Notes: generated by a model not told the origin, from the sequence alone. Positions 6,420 through 13,657 are shown, counted from the first letter of the stretch. The stretch: 14,807 nt of DNA from JBHGAV01 sp041946685 (GCA_041946685.1 JBHGAV010000080.1:1-14807); one strand, 5' to 3'. Made by a program: numbers and translations.

Positions 6420-7661
6420 CTATCGGAATGCCAGCGAGAGCTGGCGCAACCAGAGGTCGCCTTCGATTCTGGTTGAGCCATGGGCTCGCTGGTATTCCAG
6501 CACAAGCACGACCCCGCGGTCACCTGAGGGGGCGACGAAGTCAAGAGCCCCTCGACTCCAGGAGTCGCCGGACGGTTCCAGAGGTGTCGCGGACACTTCC
6601 TTCCAGTCAGCCAAGTCGCTGACGTACCATCTCAGCCCCGAGGGGCTGGGGATTCCTTTCATCCTGAACTCATAGACCAGCCGGTACCTGCGGGAGGCTT
6701 CAACGGGCAGCACCTGCGAAAGAAGCTGGCAGCGTTCGGGCTGGCTCCCCGAAAAGGAAAACCGAAAGGCCTCCATGGAGCTGACCCGTGTCCCGAAGAC
6801 CCCATCAGGGAGTTGCAGCCGCCAATCGAATCCGGCTGAGAGCGGGGGCACGGAAAACGCGCCATTGGTGAGAGAGCGGGCCTGCAGGGGGTCGAGCGCC
6901 TCGTAGGGCAAACGCCTGCGTGCACACAGGGTGTTCCAGGCCCTCACGGCGCTGGTCATCCTGCCGGCCCTGATCAACTGCTCACAGTAAGACACGAGCA
7001 GGGGCAGACCTTCGTCCGTCGTGGCCGCGATCAGCCTATCAGCGACGGGCTCCGACTCGGCGACCTTCCCCTGCAGCAAGAGATAGTTGAGGTATTGCGC
7101 CAGGATCGCGGGGCGGTCCGGGATGGCGCGAGTCAGGATGACGGCGGGGTCCTGTGAGATCCGCCAGCAGAGCTGGAAAAGCGGGGTCTGGTCCTGGTAG
7201 GCCATCTCGGCGGCCTTTCGAGCCCAGTGCCAGAACTTGTCCTGATCACCCTGGCGAAAGTAGAAATTCGCGAGGGTCCAGCGCGGTTCGTACGTCCTGT
7301 CGATCCGCGCGGCTTCGAGCAACAGACGCTCGGCGCGCGGGATGTCGCCTTCAATCTCCGCCAGCAGCCCCAGATTGACCCATCCGGCGGCGTAGCGGGG
7401 GTTCCGCGCCACAGCGTGTTCCAGTGCCGTCCGGTCGCGCGGGTCGTCCTGAAAGAAGGCGGCGTTGGCTGCGAGCATGCGGCGGGCGCGGGCGACTGCG
7501 GAGGGCGAGCCCTCGCGGAAGAGGTAATCCGCATATGCGGTCTTCAGGGACATGAATGCCGCAAGACCCAGCGTCGCGACGAGCGGAGCGGCCAACAGGA
7601 GGCGCACCTGTGGAGATCGGCGGAAAGCCTGCTCAACCTTGAGGGCGAAGCCCGAGTCCAT
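6420..7661 (-). CDS. Membrane-anchored TPR protein with C-terminal carbohydrate-binding-like domain
   Basis: The 413-aa protein has a short basic cytoplasmic N-terminus and one membrane segment, VRLLLAAPLVATLGLAAFM (19-37). TPR-like helices span about 79-240, with the clearest unit RNPRYAAGWVNLGLLAEIEG (86-105), then RTYEPRWTLANFYFRQGDQ (122-140). The C-terminal third (about 265-413) begins LTNGAFSVPP, contains GFDWRLQLPDGV and YRLVYEFRMKGIPS, and ends in beta-rich WLRQLSLAFR. This NG(A/D)F opening and jelly-roll rhythm resemble CBM4/9-type modules. The topology puts TPR and sandwich outside the cytoplasm. It is transcribed divergently from the FecR-like gene across 124 bp. Similar proteins accompany exopolysaccharide loci, but no polysaccharide genes are visible here, so that role is speculative. 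Confidence 0.85.
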   Translation of the reverse strand: MDSGFALKVEQAFRRSPQVRLLLAAPLVATLGLAAFMSLKTAYADYLFREGSPSAVARARRMLAANAAFFQDDPRDRTALEHAVARNPRYAAGWVNLGLLAEIEGDIPRAERLLLEAARIDRTYEPRWTLANFYFRQGDQDKFWHWARKAAEMAYQDQTPLFQLCWRISQDPAVILTRAIPDRPAILAQYLNYLLLQGKVAESEPVADRLIAATTDEGLPLLVSYCEQLIRAGRMTSAVRAWNTLCARRRLPYEALDPLQARSLTNGAFSVPPLSAGFDWRLQLPDGVFGTRVSSMEAFRFSFSGSQPERCQLLSQVLPVEASRRYRLVYEFRMKGIPSPSGLRWYVSDLADWKEVSATPLEPSGDSWSRGALDFVAPSGDRGVVLVLEYQRAHGSTRIEGDLWLRQLSLAFR

Positions 7662-7785
7662 CGGTAACCCTATTCCTGTTCGTGTCTTTCCCTTACCATC
7701 TGGAGTCTATATCGTACCCGTCCGATGGACCCTTGTGTGGGCTGGCCCTGGGCCGGCCCGCGAATCACAGCGTGGAGGGATTATC
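7662..7785. other. Divergent promoter region between the TPR and FecR-like genes
   Basis: This 124-bp gap must contain the start signals of both genes. CTATATCG (7707-7714) offers TATATC rightward and TATAGA leftward as -10 candidates, but neither has a recognisable -35. GGCCCTGGGCCGGCCC (7744-7759) is GC-rich and self-complementary, and lies in the leader of the FecR-like gene. I call no specific promoter. Confidence 0.35.
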
Positions 7786-8688
7786 GTGGACCGTCTGAAA
7801 GCTCGGTACTTAGTGGGGTTCTTGGTGACTGGGGTTCTCGCAGTGGCTTGGGCAGCTCCGCCTACGATCGGAGTCGCGACGGCGAAGGGCAGTTTTCGAG
7901 TGGACAATTCGACGGTGCGGGGAAACGCAACGCTCTTCGACGGAACGTTGCTTGAGACAACCGGTACTGCTTCCCTCGTGAACCTCAAGGATGGTCCGCG
8001 AATGCAGTTGGGTGTGACCAGCCGGGGCAAGGTGCACACGGACAGGCTCGTCCTTGAGAAAGGCGAGAGCCGATTGGAGGGCTCCGGACGGTATAGGATT
8101 GAAGCGCGCGACCTCCAGGTGCTGCCCGAGTCACCAGCCACTGCGGCCCGTGTCGTCCTGCGCGGCTCGGAAAAGGTGGCAGTGGAAGCACTGGCCGGTT
8201 CCGTGCGGGTCACCACCGAAGACGGGGTCCTCCTGGCCAGACTGGAGAGCGGCACGGCCCTGGAATTCGAGCCGCAGGCCGCAGGCGCCACCCCTCCCGT
8301 CTCGGTGACCGGTTGCCTGACCGGCAACCTCGGCACGTTCCTCCTGAGCGATGAAACAGCGAAGGTCGCCTTCGAGCTGCGCGGAAGGGACCTTAGCCAG
8401 TACGCCGGACAGCGCGTGGCAATCACGGCCGTGACCATGAAGGAGGTACGCCCGGTGCAGGGAGCCGTTCAGGTGATTCAGGTCACGGGAGTCAAGCGCC
8501 TTCCCGGAGGCTGCCCCGTGCCGGCTGCGGCCAGGCCCAATAGTCCCGCAAGCTCAGCAGGCGCAGCAAAGGCGGGCGGAATCGGCGGTACCACCAAGGC
8601 TGTCATCGCAGGGGTGGCTATCGCTTCCGTGGCAGGCGGCACCGCCCTCGGCCTGACCGGCCGTGAAGAAGACACCATCAGCCGCTGA
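7786..8688 (+). CDS. Secreted FecR-domain protein with a second beta domain and C-terminal hydrophobic helix
   Basis: The 300-aa protein starts at GTG 7786, supported by GGAGGG six bases upstream. Earlier in-frame ATGs lie in sequence antisense to the TPR gene. Residues 8-24 form a signal or anchor helix ending in AWAAP. Residues 28-115 match the FecR fold: ATAKGSFRVDNSTVRGNATL, then DGTLLETTGTASLVNLKDG. A second beta stretch (122-163) resembles a repeat of the fold. Residues 173-243 form another module, from VTGCLTGN through FELRGRDLSQYAGQRVAITA to GGC. Its two cysteines (177, 243) bracket it, and it looks OB-like. A Ser/Ala/Gly linker leads to a Gly/Ala-rich helix (271-291) and a charged tail. 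True FecR signals iron to a sigma factor; with no sigma or TonB gene nearby, a structural envelope role is more likely here. Confidence 0.85.
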   Translation: MDRLKARYLVGFLVTGVLAVAWAAPPTIGVATAKGSFRVDNSTVRGNATLFDGTLLETTGTASLVNLKDGPRMQLGVTSRGKVHTDRLVLEKGESRLEGSGRYRIEARDLQVLPESPATAARVVLRGSEKVAVEALAGSVRVTTEDGVLLARLESGTALEFEPQAAGATPPVSVTGCLTGNLGTFLLSDETAKVAFELRGRDLSQYAGQRVAITAVTMKEVRPVQGAVQVIQVTGVKRLPGGCPVPAAARPNSPASSAGAAKAGGIGGTTKAVIAGVAIASVAGGTALGLTGREEDTISR

Positions 8689-8719
8689 CCTCCCCTATCA
8701 CTGGCGTCCATGCCCCTAA

Positions 8720-8757
8720 CCGGCCCGCGCGCCTAGCGCGGGTCGGCCCTTTAGATT
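8720..8757 (+). terminator. Strong hairpin terminator after the FecR-like gene
   Basis: CCGGCCCGCGC (8720-8730) pairs with GCGCGGGTCGG (8736-8746) over eleven positions with one G-U pair and a five-base loop. CCCTTTAGATT follows. The stem is very stable but the T-run is short, so termination may be incomplete. Confidence 0.7.
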
Positions 8758-8794
8758 ACCCCTTCCCTGTCTGAAGTCCAGCCTCCGCCGCTTA

Positions 8795-8803
8795 TGGTAT
8801 ACT
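8795..8803 (+). promoter_or_regulatory. Extended -10 promoter for the lysozyme-like gene
   Basis: TGGTATACT is an extended -10 (TGn plus TATACT) just after the preceding terminator. No clear -35 is found 17 bases upstream, which is tolerable for extended -10 promoters. The predicted start near 8810 gives a leader of about 110 nt. Confidence 0.55.
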
Positions 8804-8816
8804 TTTCCCATTAGGA

Positions 8817-8841
8817 CTGCTTGCGGCGTTGGGGCAAGCAG
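8817..8841 (+). promoter_or_regulatory. Perfect 8-bp hairpin at the start of the leader
   Basis: CTGCTTGC (8817-8824) and GCAAGCAG (8834-8841) pair perfectly around a nine-base loop GGCGTTGGG. The right arm could instead join GCAGGTTCCTGC (8838-8849), giving two exclusive folds. Four GGTTC pentamers follow between 8841 and 8880. No known riboswitch consensus was recognised. Confidence 0.5.
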
Positions 8842-8889
8842 GTTCCTGCCGGTTCTGGGTTCAGGTGGTTCGGGCCGGGTCGTGTGCTC

Positions 8890-8910
8890 AGACTGATCAA
8901 AAAGGAGTCT
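8890..8910 (+). promoter_or_regulatory. Hairpin holding the AAAGGAG ribosome site
   Basis: AGACT (8890-8894) pairs with AGTCT (8906-8910), placing most of AAAAAGGAG in the loop and its end in the stem. The Shine-Dalgarno would be 13 bases from the ATG when stretched out, longer than usual. A folded stem does not bridge that distance, so the effect could be partial repression of translation. Confidence 0.35.
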
Positions 8911-8920
8911 TCGGCAGGGC

Positions 8921-9409
8921 ATGAGACTTGCCTTGAAATGCGCGGTTGTGTTGGCGGGTTTGCTCGCCGTCGATGTGGTCACGAGCGGCAGCCGGCGGGA
9001 GGCCGTTCCGGACTACGGCGACGACCCTAGATTGTTGAAACTAGAGCATTTCTTCAGGGAGCTTGGATCGCCCGCTCACTCGATAGCTAAGGAGTTCCTG
9101 AAAGCAGCGGATCAGAATGGACTGGACTGGCGGCTGCTTCCGAGCCTGTCCATCCTTGAGTCGGGCGGGGGCAGAGAGTGCAGGAACAACAACATTCTCG
9201 GCTGGGATTCGTGCCGGAAGGCCTTTCGTTCGAGCGCGGCCGGTGTCCACTACGTGGCCGAGCGGCTGAGCGTCTCCTCCCTCTACAAGGACAAGAGCCT
9301 GAATGAAAAGCTACGGACCTACAACCCCCATCCCGGCTATCCCCTGCGGGTCAGGAGACTGATGTCACGCCTCGGCCCGGACCGAGACGTCCCTCCCAAT
9401 GTGCCGTAG
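8921..9409 (+). CDS. Secreted lysozyme/glucosaminidase-like peptidoglycan hydrolase
   Basis: The 162-aa exported protein has an N-terminal signal segment (MRLALKCAVVLAGLLAVDVV, 1-20) and one catalytic-type domain. The block LDWRLLPSLSILESGGG (68-84) places Glu80 where lysozyme-superfamily hydrolases keep their acid. CRNNNILGWDSCRKAF (87-102) follows, with a possible Cys87-Cys98 disulfide. GVHYVAERLS (108-117) and KLRTYNPHPGYPLRVRRLM (130-148) match the distal blocks of the endo-N-acetylglucosaminidase-like family. It probably cleaves peptidoglycan in the periplasm. It lacks binding modules such as LysM or SH3. The ATG is the only reasonable start; AAAGGAG is 13 bases upstream. It converges on a small membrane protein 25 bp away. 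Substrate bond specificity cannot be told from sequence. Confidence 0.85.
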   Translation: MRLALKCAVVLAGLLAVDVVTSGSRREAVPDYGDDPRLLKLEHFFRELGSPAHSIAKEFLKAADQNGLDWRLLPSLSILESGGGRECRNNNILGWDSCRKAFRSSAAGVHYVAERLSVSSLYKDKSLNEKLRTYNPHPGYPLRVRRLMSRLGPDRDVPPNVP

Positions 9410-9434
9410 ACTCCGCACTGGCTGGCGGCCGCGA

Positions 9435-9581
9435 TTATTCCAGTAATCGAACGCCGAAAAACAGGCCGGCAAAGACCACAACCGACAGAACGACGATCGC
9501 GACGACCTCCAGCGCCCGCTCTTTGGTGGTCTTCTCCGCCTTGGCGTCATGCTTCATCTGATCGTCCAGGCTCTCAAACAT
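9435..9581 (-). CDS. 48-aa single-span membrane protein
   Basis: Translating the minus strand from ATG 9581 gives 48 residues. A charged half comes first, MFESLDDQMKHDAKAEKTTK then ERALE, followed by a hydrophobic helix VVAIVVLSVVVFAGLFFGVR (26-45) and LLE. GGGAGGAG lies nine to ten bases before the ATG, which supports real translation. The charged N-terminal half probably stays in the cytoplasm, with the helix near the C-terminus as in tail-anchored proteins. The gene sits between the hydrolase and the response regulator, transcribed in the same direction as the regulator. No function is recognised; small membrane proteins of this type often modulate larger membrane complexes, which is speculation here. 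Confidence 0.75.
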   Translation of the reverse strand: MFESLDDQMKHDAKAEKTTKERALEVVAIVVLSVVVFAGLFFGVRLLE

Positions 9582-9706
9582 GGTCTCGTCTCCTCCCTTG
9601 CCCGAAGCTCTCATGAGACCGTTATGAAACCCAGCGACTCAATTGTAGTACCAGTTGGTCAAGAAAGCAGCAAGAATCGGCAAGGCGGAGGGGGCTGCGG
9701 GTGCGA

Positions 9707-11029
9707 CTAATCAGGGGCGCCCGTCTTCTCCAACTTCCGGTAGAGGGTCTTCCGCTCAATTCCCAGGATCCTGGCCGCGCGGCTCTTATTGCCTCCGGTT
9801 GCGGCCAGTACCTTTCGTATTTGGTCCATCTCTGCGTCGGCCAGCGTTTCCCCTCCGTGCTCCCGGGGTTCCGTCGCCTGGATAGCCTCCCTGGCCGCCT
9901 GCTCGTCGATGCGGCCGTTAGGGGCCAGTATAGTCAGGCGCTCCAGCATGTGCTGCAGTTGCCGCACGTTGCCAGGCCACGTGTAATCCTGAAGCACCTT
10001 CAGCCCCGACTCGGTCAACCGAGCCTGGCGGCCGTAGCGCTCGTTGTATTTCCTAACAAAATGATGCGCAAGCAGATAGACATCACCGGTCCGCTCGCGC
10101 AAGGGCGGTACGGCGATGCGCACCACGTCAACCCGGAACCAGAGGTCTTCGCGGAACTTGCCCTCCTCGACCATCTTCTGCAAGTTGCGGTTGGTGGCGG
10201 CGATCACCCGGACGTCGACCGGCCTCGAGCGTGCCGAGCCTACCGGCCGGATCTCGTGCTCCTGAAGGAAACGGAGCAGCTTGAGCTGGAAGTTGAGCTC
10301 GATGTCGCCAATCTCGTCCAGGAAGACCGTTCCGCGGTTGGCGGCCTCAAAGACCCCCATGCGGTCCCGGTCAGCTCCCGTGTAAGCGCCTCGCAGGGCG
10401 CCAAATAATTCGCTCTCGAGCAGGGACGGGGCGATGGAGGCGCAATCGATGGGCAGAAAGGGATGGGGGGCGCGCGGGCTGTTGCTATGGACCATGCGCG
10501 CGATCAGTTCCTTTCCAGTTCCCGTCTCGCCCTCGATCAGGACGGTGGCGTCGGTGGGTGCCACCCGCGAGAGGACCTTGTAGATCTCGACCATTTGCGG
10601 AGAGCTGCCGATCATCTCAGACTCGGGCAGGTCCTCCACATCGTCCGCTTCCTCCAGATCGCCTGGGCTGAGGCTTTCCTCCGCCCTCTTGATGGTCTTC
10701 AGGAGAGCGTCCAACTCGAAAGGCTTGGCAATATAGTCGAATGCGCCGCCCTGCGTGGCGGCCATCACAGTCTCCATGGTTCCCCTGGCCGTCATGAGGA
10801 TGACGCGGCACTCGGGGGTGCGGGCCCGGGCTGCGGCGAGCACATCCAGTCCCGTGCGCTCGTCCAGGTATATGTCGGTGAGGACGATCGGGTACCCGGA
10901 CTGGTCCAGTCGCTGGATCGCCTCGTGGGTCGAGCCGACGGCATCCACCTGGTAGCCCTCCAGTTCCAGAAATGTGGTGACGGTGGTTCTCACCGCGCTG
11001 TCGTCTTCCACCACAAGCAGTCGCAGCAT
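9707..11029 (-). CDS. NtrC-family sigma-54-activating response regulator
   Basis: This cytoplasmic regulator activates RpoN-dependent promoters after phosphorylation. Counting from ATG 11029 (440 aa), the receiver has the DD pair (9-10), phosphoacceptor Asp52 in LTDIYL and Lys102 in AKPF. The AAA+ domain carries Walker A GETGTGKE (167-174), ELFGALRGAYTGAD (207-220), Walker B VFLDEIGD (235-242) and the arginine-finger region FREDLWFR (292-299). A Fis-type helix-turn-helix, NKSRAARILGIERKTLYRKL, ends the protein (414-433). The loop reads GAYTGA rather than GAFTGA, a tolerated aromatic swap. It follows the CHASE2 kinase, its evident partner. A GTG at 11038 overlaps the kinase stop as GTGA and would add three residues; either start implies translational coupling. 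Target genes are not identified, and no clear -24/-12 promoter was noticed in the window. Confidence 0.96.
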   Translation of the reverse strand: MLRLLVVEDDSAVRTTVTTFLELEGYQVDAVGSTHEAIQRLDQSGYPIVLTDIYLDERTGLDVLAAARARTPECRVILMTARGTMETVMAATQGGAFDYIAKPFELDALLKTIKRAEESLSPGDLEEADDVEDLPESEMIGSSPQMVEIYKVLSRVAPTDATVLIEGETGTGKELIARMVHSNSPRAPHPFLPIDCASIAPSLLESELFGALRGAYTGADRDRMGVFEAANRGTVFLDEIGDIELNFQLKLLRFLQEHEIRPVGSARSRPVDVRVIAATNRNLQKMVEEGKFREDLWFRVDVVRIAVPPLRERTGDVYLLAHHFVRKYNERYGRQARLTESGLKVLQDYTWPGNVRQLQHMLERLTILAPNGRIDEQAAREAIQATEPREHGGETLADAEMDQIRKVLAATGGNKSRAARILGIERKTLYRKLEKTGAPD

Positions 11030-11034
11030 TCTGT

Positions 11035-12897
11035 TCACGTTTCTTTGGGGCCGCCGGATTCGACGACCGGTAGTACCAGGGTAAAGCATGAGCCCTGCCC
11101 GGGGACACTCTCCACCTCGACCCGGCCCCCGTGGTGGGTCACGATCTGCTCGACAATGGAGAGTCCGATGCCGGTGCCCGCCTCGCCTGAGGCAATCGCC
11201 TTCCGAGTTCGATAGAACTTCCGGAAGACCTCGCGCACTTCCTTCTTGTCCATCCCGATACCCTGGTCGCGGACCGAGAGCCGCAGGCGCCCGTTTTCAC
11301 GGCGGCCGGCGACCGTCACCTCGGTTTGAGCGGGCGAGTATTTGATCGCGTTGGTGAGCAGGTTGTAGAAAGCGTATTCCAGCAGCTCCCGGTCACCCAT
11401 CATCGTGGCCGGCTCGACGGCCGTGCTCTGCAGGCGGATGTGCTTGCGGTCGGCCAAGGGCTGCGCCCGGACGACACAGGCGTTCACCACCTCCGCCGCA
11501 GGCACCGGCTCGCGTTTCAGCTCCATCTGGCCGGCGCTCAGCCGCTCGACGCTGAGGAAGGTCTCGATCATGCGCGCCAGACGGCGGGACTCGGCGTGGA
11601 TGAGGTCCGCGATCTGCTTCCGCTTCTCCTCGTTGAGACTGTAGCGGCTCATCAGCTCGCTCGAGCCCTGGATGGCAGTGAGCGGTGTCCTCATTTCATG
11701 CGTCACAAAGTGCACGGCCTGTTGGTAACGGGACTTCTCCGATTCAGCCCGCCGCAGCTGGCGCCGGGCGACAAAATGCTGAAAACTGGCGGCGCCGGCC
11801 ACCGAGAGCCAGGCTGTGAGCGTGGGAGCCGTGAATGGGAAGACGTTGTCGCGGACGAAGAGCAGGTACGGCAGCACCGATGCCGCCGTGAGCAACAGGG
11901 CCCCGGACGCATAGGCGGCCCAGCCCGCAAGAACCGCAAAGGCGACCCCGGTCAGAGCGGCTATCACCGCGCAGACGCCGGCTACTTCCAGGTTGCTCGC
12001 AGGGGTGACGAAGCGCCCCCCGGCAAGTGTCTCGAACGCGTTCGCATGGATCTCCACACCCGGCATGGGGAGGAGCGAACTGTAGGGGGTCAACAGCCTG
12101 TCCCTGGCCGCCGACTGGGCGGTGACTCCGATGAAGACCACCTTGTCCCTGAAAGCCTCCACGGCCCCGGGATTCTCGCGGAGCTGCAAGACGGAGAGCC
12201 GGGGGATTCCTGTTGAGCCTTCGGTGCCGCCAGCGAGACGGCGCACGTACATGGCGCGCGCGTCGTCGCGGCGGGCGGGGATCAAAGCCTCACCCACCTG
12301 GAGGTCCGAGGGCGATTCCACCACAGCCGGGGCCCCCCGGCTCAGACGGTAAGCCTCCAGGGAGAGAGCCCAACGTCTGCGGCGCCCTGCCGCCTTCTCC
12401 AGGGGAACCTGCCGGTTGACACCGTCTTCCTGGGCGGCGTGCACGTGCCCCACGGCCGCGGCCCACCTCGCAAACCGTGGTACCGGATCCTGCCACCCTT
12501 CGCCGTCCGGCAACATCTCGGCTGCCAGCACCAGGTTGCGCGTCCGGCTCATGGCGGATTCCAGCCGCTGGTCGGCTGCCTGGTCGCCGTCTTCGGCCAG
12601 CGTGAGGTCGACAACCACGGCCTTCGGCGAGACCGAAACGAGCCGTTCCAGGGCATCAGCCAGCATGAGGCGCAGTCCAAGCACGCCTCCGAGTCTCATG
12701 AAGGAAGGGTCGTCGATCTCCAGCAAGGCAGCCTCGGCAGGCCGGATCTCCGGCCTGTGCAGGCGGAACATCCAGTCGTAGGCGTCATCATCAACCTGTT
12801 TCCCGAGGGGGGTGTAGCCCAGAATCATGGCGGCGAGGTAGCAGAAAACGAGGACCGCAACGTACAACGCACGCCGCCCCCATCGAACCGACAGCAT
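11035..12897 (-). CDS. CHASE2-domain membrane sensor histidine kinase
   Basis: This is the sensor of a two-component system, 620 aa. An N-terminal membrane helix (about 9-27) leads to an extracytoplasmic CHASE2 domain (about 33-298) with typical VVVDLTLAED, FRDKVVFIGVTA and LLPMPGVEIHANAFETL blocks. Three further membrane helices follow (about 303-327, 330-347, 354-371). A short coiled stretch joins to the HisKA domain with His400 in FVTHEMRTPLTAIQG. The ATPase domain has the N box NLLTNAIKYSP (512-522), DQGIGM (544-549) and GTGIGLSI (574-581). All catalytic elements are intact. It precedes the sigma-54 regulator with touching ends. The ATG lacks a Shine-Dalgarno but sits just after a TATACT box, suggesting a leaderless transcript. 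The signal sensed is unknown, as for most CHASE2 domains. Confidence 0.96.
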   Translation of the reverse strand: MLSVRWGRRALYVAVLVFCYLAAMILGYTPLGKQVDDDAYDWMFRLHRPEIRPAEAALLEIDDPSFMRLGGVLGLRLMLADALERLVSVSPKAVVVDLTLAEDGDQAADQRLESAMSRTRNLVLAAEMLPDGEGWQDPVPRFARWAAAVGHVHAAQEDGVNRQVPLEKAAGRRRRWALSLEAYRLSRGAPAVVESPSDLQVGEALIPARRDDARAMYVRRLAGGTEGSTGIPRLSVLQLRENPGAVEAFRDKVVFIGVTAQSAARDRLLTPYSSLLPMPGVEIHANAFETLAGGRFVTPASNLEVAGVCAVIAALTGVAFAVLAGWAAYASGALLLTAASVLPYLLFVRDNVFPFTAPTLTAWLSVAGAASFQHFVARRQLRRAESEKSRYQQAVHFVTHEMRTPLTAIQGSSELMSRYSLNEEKRKQIADLIHAESRRLARMIETFLSVERLSAGQMELKREPVPAAEVVNACVVRAQPLADRKHIRLQSTAVEPATMMGDRELLEYAFYNLLTNAIKYSPAQTEVTVAGRRENGRLRLSVRDQGIGMDKKEVREVFRKFYRTRKAIASGEAGTGIGLSIVEQIVTHHGGRVEVESVPGQGSCFTLVLPVVESGGPKET

Positions 12898-12904
12898 CAG
12901 TCCG

Positions 12905-12910
12905 AGTATA
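12905..12910 (-). promoter_or_regulatory. -10 box seven bases before the histidine kinase ATG
   Basis: On the minus strand GGCTATACTCGGACTG leads into the ATG at 12897. A transcript starting the usual six to eight bases after TATACT would begin at or next to the start codon. No Shine-Dalgarno exists between them, which fits leaderless translation. There is no clear -35. Confidence 0.45.
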
Positions 12911-12937
12911 GCCGAAGCGCCCCGAAGGGCAGTGATG

Positions 12938-12943
12938 TATACT
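12938..12943 (+). promoter_or_regulatory. Possible -10 box for the exported methyltransferase-like gene
   Basis: TATACT in GATGTATACTTGC lies about 105 bases before the start at 13047 and divergent from the kinase promoter. GTATAC is palindromic, so a -10 on the other strand is also possible. No -35 is evident. Confidence 0.35.
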
Positions 12944-13046
12944 TGCAGGCGTGGCGTATTCGTAACTACAGGCCTTCAAAGGGATTAAAGAACCTCAAAT
13001 GAAGTGCCGAAAGGCATCACTGGTTAGGAAGGAAGAGAAGACCCAT

Positions 13047-13601
13047 ATGCGATCTGTCAAGAAGTCGTGCTTTGGACTGCTGATCCTGGCGCTCAGCGTC
13101 GCGACGCTCGTTGCCCAGCAGAAGCCGTTGCGCGAGCCGGACGTTGTGTTCGTTCCCACTCCGCAGGAAGTGGTTGACCAGATGTTGAAGCTGGCCAACG
13201 TTCACGCGGGAGACGTGCTTTACGACCTGGGGTGCGGCGATGGGCGGACGGTGATCAGCGCCGCCAAGCTTGGCGCCAAGGCCACCGGGATCGATATTAA
13301 TCCTGTCAGGATCAAGGAATCCGAGGAGAACGCGGCCAAGCAGGGGATGACGGGCAAGGTGAAGTTCGTCCTCGCGGATCTGTTCGAGACGGACTTCAAG
13401 GACGCGACCGTGGTTACGCTATATCTGCTTCCATCCTTGAACGTAAAACTGCGCCCGAAGCTGTGGCAATTGAAGCCGGGCACGCGCATCGTGTCCCACG
13501 ACTTCGACATGGGGGACTGGCAGCCCGAGAAGACCGTCGATCTGGACGGCCACACGATCTATCTGTGGACCGTTCCGTCCAAGCCGCCGGTCCTCAACTG
13601 A
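13047..13601 (+). CDS. Exported class I SAM-methyltransferase-fold protein
   Basis: From ATG 13047 the protein has 184 residues. It begins with a clear signal peptide, MRSVKKSCFGLLILALSVAT then LVAQQ (cleavage near 23-25). The preferred start follows AGGAAGGAAGAG by about six bases; an ATG at 12999 would add 16 polar residues ahead of the signal and lacks a better site. The Rossmann motifs are intact: YDLGCGDG (59-66), acidic GIDINP (81-86), VLADLFETD (108-116), TLYLLPSLNVKLRP (124-137) and the late block LKPGTRIVSHDFDMGDWQP (142-160). Family members are often annotated as class I SAM-dependent methyltransferases. Export is odd because SAM is a cytosolic cofactor. The substrate is unknown. 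A strong terminator ends the transcript, so it is likely a single-gene unit divergent from the kinase. Confidence 0.88.
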   Translation: MRSVKKSCFGLLILALSVATLVAQQKPLREPDVVFVPTPQEVVDQMLKLANVHAGDVLYDLGCGDGRTVISAAKLGAKATGIDINPVRIKESEENAAKQGMTGKVKFVLADLFETDFKDATVVTLYLLPSLNVKLRPKLWQLKPGTRIVSHDFDMGDWQPEKTVDLDGHTIYLWTVPSKPPVLN

Positions 13602-13617
13602 GCAGAAACGATGTTGA

Positions 13618-13657
13618 ACGGGCGGCGGCGGCCGGCTGCCGCCCGTGATGGTTTTTT
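13618..13657 (+). terminator. Rho-independent terminator after the exported methyltransferase-like gene
   Basis: ACGGGCGGC (13618-13626) pairs perfectly with GCCGCCCGT (13638-13646), and inner G-C pairs can extend the stem. Five bases later comes a run of six T (13652-13657). Confidence 0.75.

Noticed and set aside
7552..7785. N-terminal extension of the FecR-like protein from ATG 7552
   Set aside because: The extra 78 residues overlap the TPR gene on the other strand, are Arg/Pro-rich and would precede the signal helix. GTG 7786 has a good ribosome site.
11326..12216. 296-codon plus-strand open frame
   Set aside because: It is antisense to the histidine kinase and shows no domain, ribosome site or signal.
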